From assembly GCA_026168455.1 (NCBI GenBank), contig CM047426.1, positions 85,153,986 to 85,217,985 of the forward strand: 64,000 bases of DNA. The letters run 5' to 3'. Under the pieces are notes generated by a model, which was given only the letters and a program-made list of their open reading frames with translations, did not search any database and had not been told where the DNA came from. Each line of letters begins with the position of its first letter. Within the stretch, counting starts at the first letter, position 1. This document shows positions 40,701-55,700 of this stretch, piece after piece. This DNA is from Theocolax elegans (lineage: Eukaryota > Arthropoda > Insecta > Hymenoptera > Cerocephalidae). The position numbers and the translations under genes are program-made.

Positions 40701-43700
40701 TTTTTGAGAATATAGTTATATAAAATATTATTGAATAGCAAAATTCAAATATCGCATATCGTGAATTATTAGTTATGAATTCTGGTTATACGGCAAAAGG
40801 ATGTTTATTCGATTACAATTACGTAGTTATTTACAATTTATAGATACTGCTGTATCAAATATCGTGTACGCAACAATTATGTATATATGTAATTATCGTT
40901 TCAGATTATGTGTACGGTGTAGACTATGACTTACAAGCTCGAGCGAGGGCTGCTATCGAGGCTGAAAGATTTACATTACAATCAGGCAACCGGTAAGAAT
41001 AATTTATACACATATACATTGCATGGATCCAAATATATTTTCGTAAAATACGCAATGTATATTAAATTCAAATATTTTGAATTCAACTAAAATTTTTGAA
41101 AATATCTTTCTCCTTTTTTTTCAAAGATATAGGTATATGTACATACCATTTTTTACGTAAAATATTATTCTCTATAGGCATCGAAAAGAATGTAACGTAG
41201 ATATCAAAAGAAAAGGATAATACGGTATTGCAGTGTCTTGAAGAATTTATAAGGCACATAACACGTATAAGTCAGGTCAAGTCTCTTTTAATGCAGTTTT
41301 ACACGTTCGAGCAGTCGCGACGAAGGTTATCGCGTGTTCAATCAAATTCGTCATGATTGGGACATGCCACTGAACAAAAAGGCACTAGTTGATAATTTAA
41401 TCGAATCCTACGCGAAAGTAAAGGTCTATTAATCACCCGTAAATAAACTCAGAAATAAATTATTCGTAAATATTGAATTGTAGCCAACCCTACGCGTAAC
41501 AAAGTCATACACTTGAATTTAAATGAACACGTGTATAGTTATATACCATACGTAAAAAGCACATAGCTTAGAAAGTGAACTTATATTTTTAATACACACA
41601 CACACACACATGATTCCTTTGTGAGTCATAAACGATTTTAAAAATAATTTCAAAAAGAAATGACTTTCACCTTCGATTTCAATTGTTATAGTCCACCGTA
41701 GGAAAAAAGCAATCTGGTTCAATAACAAACTCCAGTAATTTCTATGGTAGAACTGTATCACGCGATACGCCTTTTGTGTATTTACGATTATAAGATTAAT
41801 CCGAAATAATTTTAAAAATATCCACAACAAAAGACCAAACTTTTACTCCATCAAGTTTCTACGAAGCTTGACGTAACTTGCTCGATGTAACGGCGTACAA
41901 AAAAAAAACACAAGAGTCATTAACATCATCATCATCATCATTCTCGCCAAGTAGAACCACGTGAGTTCCGGACTCTCTTGACTAGGAAGAAAGTTTACGA
42001 AAATATTCGCTTTTGCACTTGCACTAATAAGTTCTGTTTAGATTAGTACAAATTATGCGGTAGTAATCTAATTAAATATTAAAACTTTTTTTTCACTCAT
42101 TCCTTTAATTTAATTTTATTTTTGTATAATTATACGGTTATTTCTAAATTATGTTAATTATAACGAATTTACAGAGTTTAATCGTTACGTCACTGATGGT
42201 AACATCTTTTAAATGTTTTGTATGAAAAATTTGCTCTTCAATGAAGTAGAGCATGACTACTTCACCCAACGTTACATTATAATATTATAAGAAGTTTACT
42301 CAAATTGTAGGTATTCTAAAAAGATACTTCAAATAATCGTTCTGTAAAATATCAAGAATTATTATAAGTTTATTTTGCATATAAATTGTTTGCAATCAAT
42401 TTATTTGTAAAAAAAATAAATACAAAAAAATAGCATTCGATGTAAAAATAATAGCGAATTCAAATAGAATCTGCAAAATCACGCAATACGATATTTAAAT
42501 CCTTTTATTTTGTTTTACTTTTCGTTAAACGAAATTAACATACCACATCATCCTTCCTAGAAAAAAAAATTCTTCACTACTTACTATTAAATCATCATTT
42601 ATCAAACATCCTAGAAATCCACATTTACACCTTACGTTTACAACGCACAGCTAATCACCTTCTAAGTCACTTATGACACTTCCTCATCTCCGACTAGAAA
42701 CGAGAGTAAAATTACGTAATTAGGACATGGAAAGTGTCGTATTGCGCGCGTCGCATGTCATTACCTCAATTATCAGGCGTCGCGATCTCGCCCTCATAGA
42801 AGACGGAAACGCTTCGTACGGAATCTAAAATATATATATATAGATGCGAAGTCTGCGGCCATGAAAGTAAAAGTCGACCGCCTCGGGTGGAGATAGTCGC
42901 GAAATGGTTCGCCAACTTGACTGGCTATTTACACAATATAACCGAAATTTATGCATACATTTATACTCATTTTTTTAAGAGAAACGTCGCTCGAGTGTTT
43001 GTCTCGTCAGGTTTGTGACACTTACTCTACGAAATTTATTGACATTAATCATGCTCAAAACTTAAATCGAATAAAATATATAAAATATACAGATCACTGA
43101 GTATTAGCAAATTTGTGCTCTTGTTATTACAACATCATAATTATCTAATGTGCCCGTAATATGCACGCGTTAATGTAATGCGCAACGTGATCTAATAATT
43201 TAAAGCAACATTTGCATTTTAATTTCTCGAATATTTTTTCAAAATTATTGCATAAACACTGTGCTCCAGTATCTCAAAATCGATGCTCGATGTATCGTGA
43301 TTCTTACGTAAAAAAACGTGTATGCTCCTGAAATAATGTTACTCATTGAATTGATGTTTTAACTATCTTATTTTCAACCTCGTCAATTGAAAATCGATAA
43401 ACTAGGAAGTTGCATTAAACATACTGTATACATCATTTTTGTCAACAAATATGATATTTTAGAAAGATTAAATAAATTAAAAGTAAAATTCAAAAGCAAA
43501 TATAATCCACAACTTTAAGATGATTATTTAAAGCAGATACTCGTAATATGTTAAGATCACGATTTGTGGTAGGTATGGAAATAAAACTTTCTAGAAATAC
43601 TGAATTTGAATTTCGACAAAGCATAACGTGAATTTTATTTCATGCTTTGTGAATTTACGTCAGGGTTAAGCAACTTACCTAAAATTTTTGGGAGCTTAAT

Positions 43701-46700
43701 TTTCTTTGCACACTTATCGCAGAGTTCTATATAAAAATAAAGCAGCTGCTGCAGTTTTCAAATCTAAAAAGAAGAATTTTCAATTTAATTCAATTATCTA
43801 ATCCAATCATAATTTTAAATAGTGAAACGAATATATACGTAAAATTAAATATACATAATTCAAATTGATTCGCTTCAATTTCTTACTTTCTGCTTTACTT
43901 TAAAAATAAATTGATTTATGACTCTACAAATTAGTTAAACGGTGAGATTGCTAGAAATGTTTAGACCATCTAAGGATGTAATGCTAAATAGAATAAAGTT
44001 GTAAAAAAAATAGAGATTTAATTAAACTACGCGCATCTCAATATGAATTAGTAATTGACTTACGAAACACTTTCAGCTATTCGAAATAAACTATTTTGAA
44101 AAAAAAATCATTGATCAAAATGATCGATTTACCTCATATATTTCACTTTCTTAAGACTGGCGAAATGGAAATCTCATAAATGTGTATCATTTTGAAATTT
44201 GTATAGTAATAAAGATGAATATTATGACTTTTTAGTATATGAATTAACATCAGTTATGAAAGCTAAAGTAATAAAAAATATGAAACGTTTCATTTAGGCA
44301 GGAAACCAATTATGATAAATAAGTTATCAAAAAAGTTTTATTGGATAATCGTTTTTTTTATATCTTTAAAATTAATATTTATATATTATATAGGTATATA
44401 TGCATATGCATCCATATATGTTGACATAAAATAATGTATAAAAATGTGTATTGGATAATCATCTTGTGTCTTCATAAACCAATAAATCAAAAAAATTGTA
44501 AAGAAAAATTTAAATATCTTACAGAAAATCAAACTGTCAGTGTTTTCTTATACTCACAAGAATTATATATATAGAAAAATTTATACACTTTCTTAGTTTA
44601 TACGGTATTAATTAAAAATGTATAAGTCAAGTAACTATTATAAATATGGTCCTTGTAATTCGTATACTATTTTAAAAATATGACTCTATTATTTAGAATA
44701 CCACTACAAAATAATGCTATACACAAACAAATCTCTTACACAATTAAATTAACATGACCTTAAATCCGTTTGGAACAAACTGTATACCTCTAACTATAAC
44801 TTGAATTCATATTAAGTATCATTATACATGAAAAAATTAACATACATGATAAAAATGTATTACATTTCATCATACAAAAAAAAATTAAAAAAAGGAGAAA
44901 GGAGTGCAACAGGATCGAGTATATATATATCGATTTCCGGGGATTACTAACAAGTTTTCACTTTGCAGACAGCAACAAGCGGATAAACCATGCCGTGTCA
45001 GGCAGGAACGGCCTTGCCCACCAAGCAAGTACAGAACTCCTTCCGGTGCGTGCAACAATGTCAGACATCCAGCATGGGGTGCAAGAGGTTCACCTTACCT
45101 AAGGATCGTACCTCCAGTTTACGTCGATGGTGAGTTTCTTTTTTTTTTAGTTGACTAGTAATTGTATAAGAATACAAAATGGAATGTACTAATGGTTATA
45201 AATTTTATTATCAAAATATTTATTAATGGAAAATATATACATACAGCTGCGTAACCTCGAGTGTATATAAACTGCTCGAAAAACGATATTAATGTAATAT
45301 TAATTCATTTTCATAGTGTCACATTACTCTGTCAATGAACATTAATATATACGTAATGTAACATTGAAAGGAAGTTAACATTTCACATGTATGGCATAAA
45401 TATCAATATTATTCTTCAATGCGTAAACTTATACATTTTTCTATCGCATAGCGATCTTTTATAACAACCAAAGTAATATAAACTCTAATGAATTTTATTT
45501 AAAGCAATAATTTAAATACTTCTGCGAATAAGTATACATAGTATGTATCTATATAAATCTATCTTTTAATTCCAATAAATTATCACTAAATAATTTCTAT
45601 ACATAACTCGGAAAACATATTCCAAACTACATATAGTAAGCGAGTAAGACTATTTTCGAAGCTTTCTAAAATGTTAAATTAACAGTCAAATCGTATATTT
45701 GCTCAAAATTATACGCGCGAGCAAAAATATTTTATTATCTTACGGATAGTTTTTGTTAAAGGTATCGATATGGTTAAATAAATTCTCAAATAGATATTTT
45801 TCGTGCAAATATTTTTTTATTCCGATAAATATCAATGTTACTACTTTTAGGTTTTATAAACGATAATTGTCACGTATTATCGTCATCATCATTTAAAGAT
45901 ACTTTCAAGTCATTATTTAACCATAAAAAGAATAATAAACCCGTGGTAAAACCGCGACAAAACCGCATCGTCGTCAAACACGATCGTATAATATCCATCG
46001 AAAAATCTTGACATCTTGAAATTGACCTTTTAACGATTTTTCATGCCTTCGTTTTAACTCTTAACAATTGGACAAAAAATAAACGATGATTTTTCAAATG
46101 GTCGGTCGTAACGTTTATAATTGGTTAAAAAAGGAAAAACGCTTTTTAAAGAAATACGTGTATGAGCGTGTATGTATTATATACATCGTAAATCTTTAAA
46201 ATTACATTCATTAGATCGTTGGTCTGCTTTTAGAATTATCTTGTCTCTTTAACGATTTACTTTAGATTTTATACTACGCTATTGTTCCACCACGACTACT
46301 CGACCGAGAAATTTGAAAAAAAAGATTAAACAAAAAAAATTATTAATTTTAGTATTTTGTGTTGTTAATTCGATTGTTAAAGCCGTGTAATTTTATAAAA
46401 TTATGTACCTATACTGCCTAGTACTATAATTTTAATGTTCCGTAGTTCTTGACCTAAGAAAGTAACGAAGGTGGCAGTGAAATTTTATTTTCTTGGTAAT
46501 AAATGTTATTAGTGTGAGCGTACGTTTATTTTTTATTGATTAATCTAGTATGCATTTACGTTGAATATAGTTTATTCGTTGCCTAAAGGGGATTTTTGAT
46601 TAACTATGAAGTTTTAATGAGCTTTTATTTGAATAGTGGTATCTCAATATTTAGATAGACATTGTGCAATTTTACTATTTTATTAAAACATCATAAATAC

Positions 46701-49700
46701 AGTAGTAGAAATGGAGGATTTTGAAGTTAAATAAAATCACTTTTTGTTTATTAATTGCGGACATATTGGACAACTATTGATTTAACTTTAGCTTTTGACA
46801 AAACAAGCATATCGTAAATCTTTTGATGTCTTTTACGAAATTTGTAGTGCCATTAAAATCAATCATTTAAATACTACGCTATGTAAACTGAAACATTTAA
46901 AAAAATATTAAAAAAACGAAGTTTCAGTATTAAAATAGAACATTTATAAAGTATACCGTAACAATTACACATTTTTACAAAAATGCAAAACTTTTTTGTA
47001 TGTATCGATCACCTTGCACATTTGAATATATCTGAACGAAGAAAAAGAACTCTAAAAACAATAAAAAAATGGTCAACTTTACGCAACCGGCAATACAAAA
47101 GATTTCTAAACCCGTCAAATTACGGTGTAACCCTCTGTAGATAAAAAAAAAACGTTTCAGCTTCAAAACGTGCTTCACAGCTCACCGGTAATTATCGAGA
47201 ATCTTACGTAATCCTCCCCCTCAAGGTGTATTTACAATATAAACGCATTTAAAACCCCCTTCAGAACCTTTATAATCGAAGGATGACCGAGACAACGAGT
47301 CACGCGCTCTCGAGTGGAAAGTGAAAATCGGAACGCGCCGCGCGCGGGCACGCGATTAGAAAAGCTATGGATTAGCATGCAAGCGGCTCTTTCGCTGGAG
47401 GCGATGGCGCAACATAACAACGTTTGTTGGGAGTACTAATCGGTTGCTACCGGCGTGATTATTATTTTCTGTATTAAATAAATTTACAGAGAATGCGAAT
47501 AAAATAATTTTTTTTTAGTGTGACACTGGAGAAGGACGGAGTGGAGTCAACATTTTTTTTGCGCAGAGATTAATCATTATGATCATCAAGAAAATAAATT
47601 AGCTTTACAATTCTTTTCTTGTTGTTTCATTAAACTTAGAAGATTTCGAATGAAAATTACAATGTTGATTAATTTACTGTCTATACGACGAAAATAAAAG
47701 TCTTTTTTGATGTACAGCGAATCTGAAAGATTATTTTGAGAGAAAAAAAAATATTTCGAAAAGCTATCAATCATCTATAACCAAATGACTCTCAGAGAAA
47801 ATTATTTAATTATTTTTTTGTACCGTTTGCTAATAATAGATGAATATTAATTAGTTAACGACATTTATTTTTATTATAACGCAAAGTAATCATTATCATT
47901 AAAATAATTAATTTTCGAAGATACTAACTAAAATTATATTTTTTACGTATAAATTCTTCGCTCACTTATGCGTACACTTCTTATTTATAATTCAGTACCT
48001 ATACGATAGTGATTATGTTCGCAACGTAACACGTCTACTTTATATCCGTATAGTTATTCCCACTTATTCTAATTTATAAAGTTACAAATCGAGTTCATAC
48101 TGTGTAGGATATGAACATTTCAGTGAATTATGTTTTGAATAGTACGTTAATAATCGTTTCGAATGGAGAGAAATTGTATCGGTTTTGCGACATATAACTT
48201 ACATTTAACCGATGAATATGAGATTTTTCACTTACACAAATTTAGAGAGAAAGTTACAAAATATTTGCATCATGACTAGTCAAATCGAAGAAAGTGTTCA
48301 TAAAATATTGTTTGTCATAAATTGCTCATGCACGTAAGAAAATGAAGAGATAAACGTAAATAACTGTTTGCGTGAAATAAAATATGGTAATGGAAGTGAT
48401 ACAAAAAATTACCACCAAAATTAATTGTACGATCACAGATTTCCCCATAAATAAAGTTCAAACTAACAAAAGAAAAAGGAAGTTTTATTAAATTAATCTA
48501 TAATGTACACGAAGTAATTAATAACTTTTCATTTTATTAAATACCATTCGATTCATAGGTTTAATATCTATCAAAAGTTCATTGTATATAGTTACAAGTG
48601 TTTTTATTCTATCTTATACATTATAATTTTTATAAACTCGACGTTCAAAGGCATCATTAAATTTAATGGAATTTTTGAACTCGCAGAATTTAATAATGAG
48701 TAATTAGCGCAAATCACGCTATATATACAGTATAAAAGTATACTTTTATAATTCACAATTTTCTTCCGGGATAAAACTTTCGCACTCTATATATATATAT
48801 GTATATACCTTAATTAAATAAAAAACATCACGCTGAAACATATATATTACAATGAACTCTAATTATTTCAAATAATAAAATATTAATAATTCGTGTACAA
48901 ACTAATGTGTAGATTTTTGTTAAAAATTTTAATTAGTCAACGCCTAAAAATTCTCGCGGTTTATGTAAGACAATTAATTTTATTAAAAAGGATGAGAGAA
49001 AATTGCATAATACATTGCATCGGTTGTAGAACATCACGGGTCCTTATAATGTTAACTTTAAGATATATTCTTCTAAAGTCGTTTCTTGAAAGTTAGTTAT
49101 GTAACTAACTAACATCTTTGCATTTTTTTAAATGTTTGATTATGCAATAGTCAAAACAAATGCATATGAGCATCAAATAATACTGTAATTAATTGTGCAG
49201 TTTTGAGCATTTAATTTTGCAATAAAGTGTAAGATGTTCAATTATAATCTTAGGTGATAGCTTTTAGAAATTATTTATTAATTTTAATGCTTAGTAAAAG
49301 ACAGTATACTATCGATTATACTTTAAATAGTGAAATTTATCACTTTTTAAAATTATTTGTTGCATGTAAGAACCGAAAGATTTTTCATAATACAAAAATA
49401 ACATAGTAATAAACCATAATTAATTAAATATATTTTTATTATAATTTTACGTTTGATTTAATTTATAATTTATCTCCATAATCATATCCCACTTATAAAT
49501 TACATCATCGAAAAAAGGATTTGTAACAATTGACAAATGTGAAATATAATTTATAATATACGATATTGCACGTATAAGCCATCATAAATAAACATCCTAT
49601 TTAACTGAAAAAAAAAGAACTTAAAGAGTCTGTCGGTGAATGAAAACAGGTAACAAGACCATCGTGTAGACCTGAAAAATAAGAAAGCTTTCGCGAAAGA

Positions 49701-52700
49701 AAGTGACAAGTGACCAGTGGTTCTTCTTCCGACCTCGAAAAATAAAAATAGTCTCGCCGATCACTTATTTTTGCGACCGGTTCCTTGTTTTACGATCAAA
49801 TATTATTTTTCATTCGATTCTTAAGTGTTTTATATTTGTAAATAATTAGCATAATAGTAACATGCTCGAGGTGATTTTTATTACGATGTTGTTCTGTGTT
49901 TTTGATATAACATATATAAATGTGAAAGTTTGTTTGTTATTCGATCACTTAATGTACAAATCGATCGTAACCGTTCAAAATATGGAAAGTTAAATTATGA
50001 TGAAGATTGAGTTTTAATATATTTGTTTCTTACCGTTCCTTGACTAATTATGATTCTTTAAATACATCACAATGTATACGAGCAATAAAAAAGCATCATC
50101 TAGATAAAGTTTCCATGCCTTGTAAATGGATTATAATCAAATTTTAAAAAAAGATTCACTAAAAATTTATGCAGCCAAGTAAAATCTAAATAAAATTTAT
50201 AATCTGATTAGCTTACACAATGTCGCAACGGTTTGAGAATGAATGAAAAAAAAAAGAAACCGATGTGTCTGGCGCCACTATACACAAAGCATATATTTTA
50301 AATCGAGAACTTTCGTTAGTCCACATACCTTCGAATTTCCGGGACGACTTTTTCGAGACTCGCACTTTCGTCTCCTCGAGTCATATTCAAATCGGATTAA
50401 AAGTCAAGCTACTGGTTCTTAAAAAAATACGCGTACATATACCGGTTAATTAATTCCAGTCTCAACACACAAAATTCGCATTTTAAGCACGTGCGAATGC
50501 TCCAGTTTTTGTTCAAAATTGAATAGGTAAACATTATTTCATTGATGAAAGTAAAAGTGCTGAGTTCCTAATTGAGACAAATGAGTATACTTATAGTAAT
50601 ACTATATTTAAACAAAGGACGAGATAAAATATGAAAATATGAGAGTACTCGTATACTTTCATAATTGATAAAATAAAATGTATTATAAATATTCAGAAAT
50701 TATCTGCGTTGTAAATTTACGTGCAATAAAATTTTAAATTAAAACTTAACTATCTCTTTGCTATAACATGTGCGTAAAGTCACGAACTGTAAAAATTATT
50801 TTTTTCGATTTTAATATATTAAACAAGATATAACAGTACATATAAAACATAATGAATAAAATTGTAAGTTTTTACTAAATGTGTCATTAATATATTCCTT
50901 ACAAAATTTATATATACCAATTGTTAATACTAAACTGTCAAAAAATAGATGTTTTCTTTGGAAAAAAATTAATTTATTTATTCTCATGAAAGTTTTCTAG
51001 AAAGCCGAACAATTCTGAATGCAAATTAAAGAATCCTGCAAATAAAAAATAATCACCTCTTCCTAGTATCTTAAATATATATAGATATATAAGTATCATC
51101 AATATATTATCAAGGAAGCACTAAACGATTCGCGGTTTATGAGCAACGATGATAATGACAAGTTCCACATCCTTTTAAAAACAAAGAATCAATTCGAGTA
51201 GGTATATCGTAAATATTAATTCTCAATGTGACACATTTTCCAACTGTTAATATTAAAAGGAAAAGAAAAAATATTCATTTTTATAGTCACATATTATTAC
51301 ATGTATTCGTTTAAAAATGTGCATTCAATTACGTATACATGACACATTTATCTCATTTTATTTATATTCTCTTAGAGTAATAATTGGTGCTCACATAATT
51401 TGCTGATTAGGATTGATAGATCGTTCAATCGAAGTAAATTAGTCAAGGAGATAATTTAGTAATAGCACCTATATGCGAACGCGGAAATCATTTGATCAGT
51501 GCACCTATTACCTCGTCTAGTATTATGTTGCTCAAGTTGTATATGTAGATAACTGTAAAATTACAATGTCATACATATTTGTATGTGGTCTGTTACAAGG
51601 GTAGTTGCATACTTATTACGTGAATTGTACTACCTTACACATAGCGATGTTTTTTTTTAAACTTAATTGATTTGGTATTTTATCACTAAATTATTTAACA
51701 TATCCTTTTACTGTTTGAGACAATAAAAAATAAAAAATACGTATCTTGTAAAAACCACCAGAAATATAATGAAATTCATTGTAAAAAAGTTATTAACGAT
51801 AATTCACTGGAATTTAGAAAAAGATGATAAGAATTCGAAAATATTAAAAAGAGCAATTTAATTGATGCAATGAATTTTCAAAATCAATTTGTATCGTAAA
51901 TAATTGACTTGATTAATCTTGCATATAGAAGTTAGGATCGAATTAATTTTTAACTAATCGATGAACCCCATTTGAATTTAGCTGTCGGCTTTTAAACGAT
52001 TTATTAAGTTGAAATTATACGTTTTTTTCCGTTCGTTACTCAATATTGATTAGCTAATATTACTGGACATAATATGCTGTTGAATTTATTTCTGTATCGA
52101 TTTAAAGAAAAAAAATACTCTCGTATGAAAAAATAATAAATTAGGATTCAGATAAATAAAAAATGTAAGCGATACAAAATTTAATCAAAACCATTTTTTT
52201 AAACTACAAATTGCGTGCCGGTTAATCATCAATAGACCAAGGAAGCATCATCGTGTGTGTATATATATATACATACATATGGTTGTTACTTTCGATACCT
52301 ACGTAAGCAGGCGCACGTGATTCGCGAACATTACAGCGAAATTTCCGCGGGGAATCGTAAACGAGGAGAGAGCAGAGAGCGTGCAAGATATATCCACTTG
52401 CAACGTGTATATACGATGTATTTGTATATGTGTATATGTATATGTATATATATATATGTATATATATATATATGAAGGGGCAAAGTCGGTTTAACGCCTC
52501 GGCGATCAGACAGCCGTTCGAATCTCCATTGAGTTTAATGCCTGGGAAGGTGTTGCTTGCACTTGGAGAAATGAGCGCAACTGGATATATCTTCTTATTT
52601 TGAAAGTAAATATAATATTCTAACCTAGTCAAGTGTCTGCTAATATTTCGTTGTTATCAGTTTATTTTCATCACTTATTGAAGTGAAGCAGATGCGTATT

Positions 52701-55700
52701 GTTTCCTAAATATTTTATTTTAACATTTTTAGAACGTATACGCGACCGTATGACGTATCACGTAACTTTTTCATTAATAATTATACGCACAGTTAAAATA
52801 TCGTCTAATTGATTGGAATACTTTTTTATATCCTTACTTTTTCTACAATTTTAATTTCATTATAATACATAATTGCATTTTAATTGACAGTAATTTTACG
52901 ATGTTATATTTTTAATCGTAATTACACGTTTTGCTTCAATTATTTACCAAGCTAATTGAGAGATGTTTAAAAAAGACAAACGTTAATAATGTCAATAACT
53001 AAGCCTATGAAATGAGCGAAGACAATAAGATATAAATTCTGACATTCATTATCTCGAAATTTTATGAGTTGCAATCTATAATGTTATATTATTGGGGACA
53101 GTCTTTTTTTTTACCTTGACGTTACGGAACAATCGAACGCAGCTGTATGTAAATTTTATTAACGTATTATTAAATTAAATTAATTATGTGGTAATAATTT
53201 TATCTAACCATTGTTTAAAAAATTAAATTACATAAGGTGTTAAATTAATTATTATGAAATACTTATTTACTTCTATCATTTAAGATAGCTAAATTTATCG
53301 AATTAAAATTTTATTGTTTAATATAAATGATGATACCAAATATTCATATACGTATATATAATTTAACTTTAACGCAGGTGTCAGTCAACCACGTTACTCT
53401 ACCAATAACCATCGTCTGCCAACCAGCACCGAGGCTGTCTATCAATTCCGTACGAATCATCATTTCAACAATGCACTCCACGAAGGTCTCAATAGTCTTG
53501 CAGGAGTTTGGTCCGAACTTTTACTTCGCGACATTTCTAGCCCGATTCGACCAAAAAGACGTGAAAATTGCTGCGTACCCGGATTCCATCATCCTGAATG
53601 TATGACCAGTATCGACGAGCGTGGACGATGTCTTGATTATTGGAGAGCAGTCCCGACACTTACTGCTCACAGCTGTCACTTTGAAACCCGTGAACAAATG
53701 AATGGTGCTTCAGGATATCTCGATGGTTCGGACATTTATGGCAGCAACGATGATAGATTGCACAAACTTCGAACGTACATCAAAGGCAAAGTTGATATTG
53801 GTCAGTGTGAACTTTGCAATCGTCCTAATTCAAGTATTGGTCATGTATACGAGGTCATACTTTCGGAACACAACCGAATCGCTGATAAATTAGCTGAAAT
53901 TAATGAACATTGGGACGACACAAGATTGTTCTTAGAAGCTCGTCGAGCAGTTGTTGCGCAGGTGAATACATTTTTTGGTTTATGGTATTTTATGAGTTTA
54001 CAACTTGGTTTCTGGGTCAATTGATTGAGTAAGACTATTCGACTAGTAGATCACACGTTACGTCAATATTGTATAATATTTCTATGCTTCTTCATGATCT
54101 TAGATGATCACGATATTTATGACTCTGTTACATAGTTTCCATTTACTTTTTAAATCTATCTTGTGTGTGTTTTCGTTTACATTTATAATCAGGAGATGTA
54201 GTAACATATTTTGTTTCTGTTTTACATAAAAGAAATATTTACTCAAAATATAAACATTCTAATTGCAATTGTAATTGTTGCAGCTATGATATTACAATTT
54301 ATTTTATTAACATATAATTTATTTTAAATTATGCTTAATAAGCAGTTTGGTACATATGTAAACCGAAATGTAAAATAAACATGTAAACATATATTTAATT
54401 ATTAATTTCATAGCTTCAACACGTGACACTCAATGAATTTGCACCGAGTGTCTTGGGAGAAACTGCATACGCTGACAAAGAATTGATGCCAACGACTAGC
54501 GGGTTCTACAATGGTTACTCATCGACAAATCGTGGTGGAGCAATTGATGCTGTTGCTCTTGCTGCTTTACAAGCTCTCACATCGTTAAAACGTAGTGAAA
54601 GTTCATCTTTGGAAGAACAAATCGTTACGGCCGCTAACAGGGTTAATTTAAACGTAGCTGATCAAGATACTCCATTCAGATGGGATTCGAGCGCTTTACT
54701 TGTACATGCATCTAGAGATCATGGATTACCAGGATATATGGAGTTCGTTAAGTATTGTTCGGGAGGAAGAGTTAAGGTTTGTATTTTTTTCTACCTGCTA
54801 CATGTATCAATGACTTATATAGATTCTAATATGAAATTGTTTTGACGTGCGCAATATTTATAGCAATTGCTTTTTCCTTTTAGGTTGAAAATTTCACAAG
54901 TTTGATGAATTTTATGGCACCAAAGGATGCTTTACTTCTGCAAAAGATTTATCCACGTATTGAGGACGTTGACCTTCTCCTTGGTGGTATACTTGAAATA
55001 CCCACAGAAGGAGCAGTAGTTGGGCCCACTTTTGTATGTCTTCTTCGCGAACAACTTATCAAAATCCGTAATTCGGACCGTTTCTGGTACGAAAACGATA
55101 TCCCTCCTTCAAGCCTTAAACCAGAGCAAATCACTGAGATTCGCAAGGTTTCTTTGTCTGGCATTCTCTGCACTAACTCCAGAATACCGAAGATTCAGCC
55201 CAAATCATTCATTCAACAGGATCCATACTTGAATGTGAAAATTAATTGCGATCAGCATGGAGTACTTGATCTCTCATCATGGAAAGAAGATCCTATTCCA
55301 ACTGCTGTTACGGATAATCACATGACAACGACTGTTGCTACCGATGCTGCTGTATCTATTCTTTCCGAAATTAACGAGGAGATGATTGCCGCTGCGATTA
55401 AAAAAGCCGAGCAAGATCTTACGGAAAGGAAGCAATTGGAATATAATTCGTGGTTACAGCAAAGAGTTGCCGATCCAAAATCACCAGCTGGTACTGCTGC
55501 TAGTTTCTCTAAAGCAAACAAAGATGCTTTGTTGCTCGCAAACTCTTCGATTCTTTACGAACTTGCTACTAATGAACTGATTAACGGATTGCATGGTTTG
55601 AAACGAAGAAAGAGACAAGCTTTTGATTCAGGAGATAACATTTTAGGCTTCCCAAATAGCGAATTTAATGATATCCTTCAGAATGTAGATATTTCTGGGT

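Larger units (their letters stand above)
40993..44968 (+). other. Intron 3 of the peroxidase gene
   Basis: GTAAGA to TTGCAG, about 4 kb. It holds a CA microsatellite (41594-41610), a short ATC run (about 41924-41941) and one GC-rich patch at 42720-42930. No coding sequence supported. Confidence 0.85.
45130..53377 (+). other. Intron 4 of the peroxidase gene (8.2 kb)
   Basis: GTGAGT to ACGCAG. AT-rich; GC-richer patches at about 47170-47460, 50230-50400 and 52300-52580, and a TA/GTA microsatellite at 52425-52473. Several open frames inside it resemble no protein family. Confidence 0.85.

Noticed and set aside
44904..45158. Open frame read as a separate small protein
   Set aside because: It is peroxidase exon 4 (44969-45129) extended into flanking intron; splice sites and frame continuity show it belongs to the large gene.
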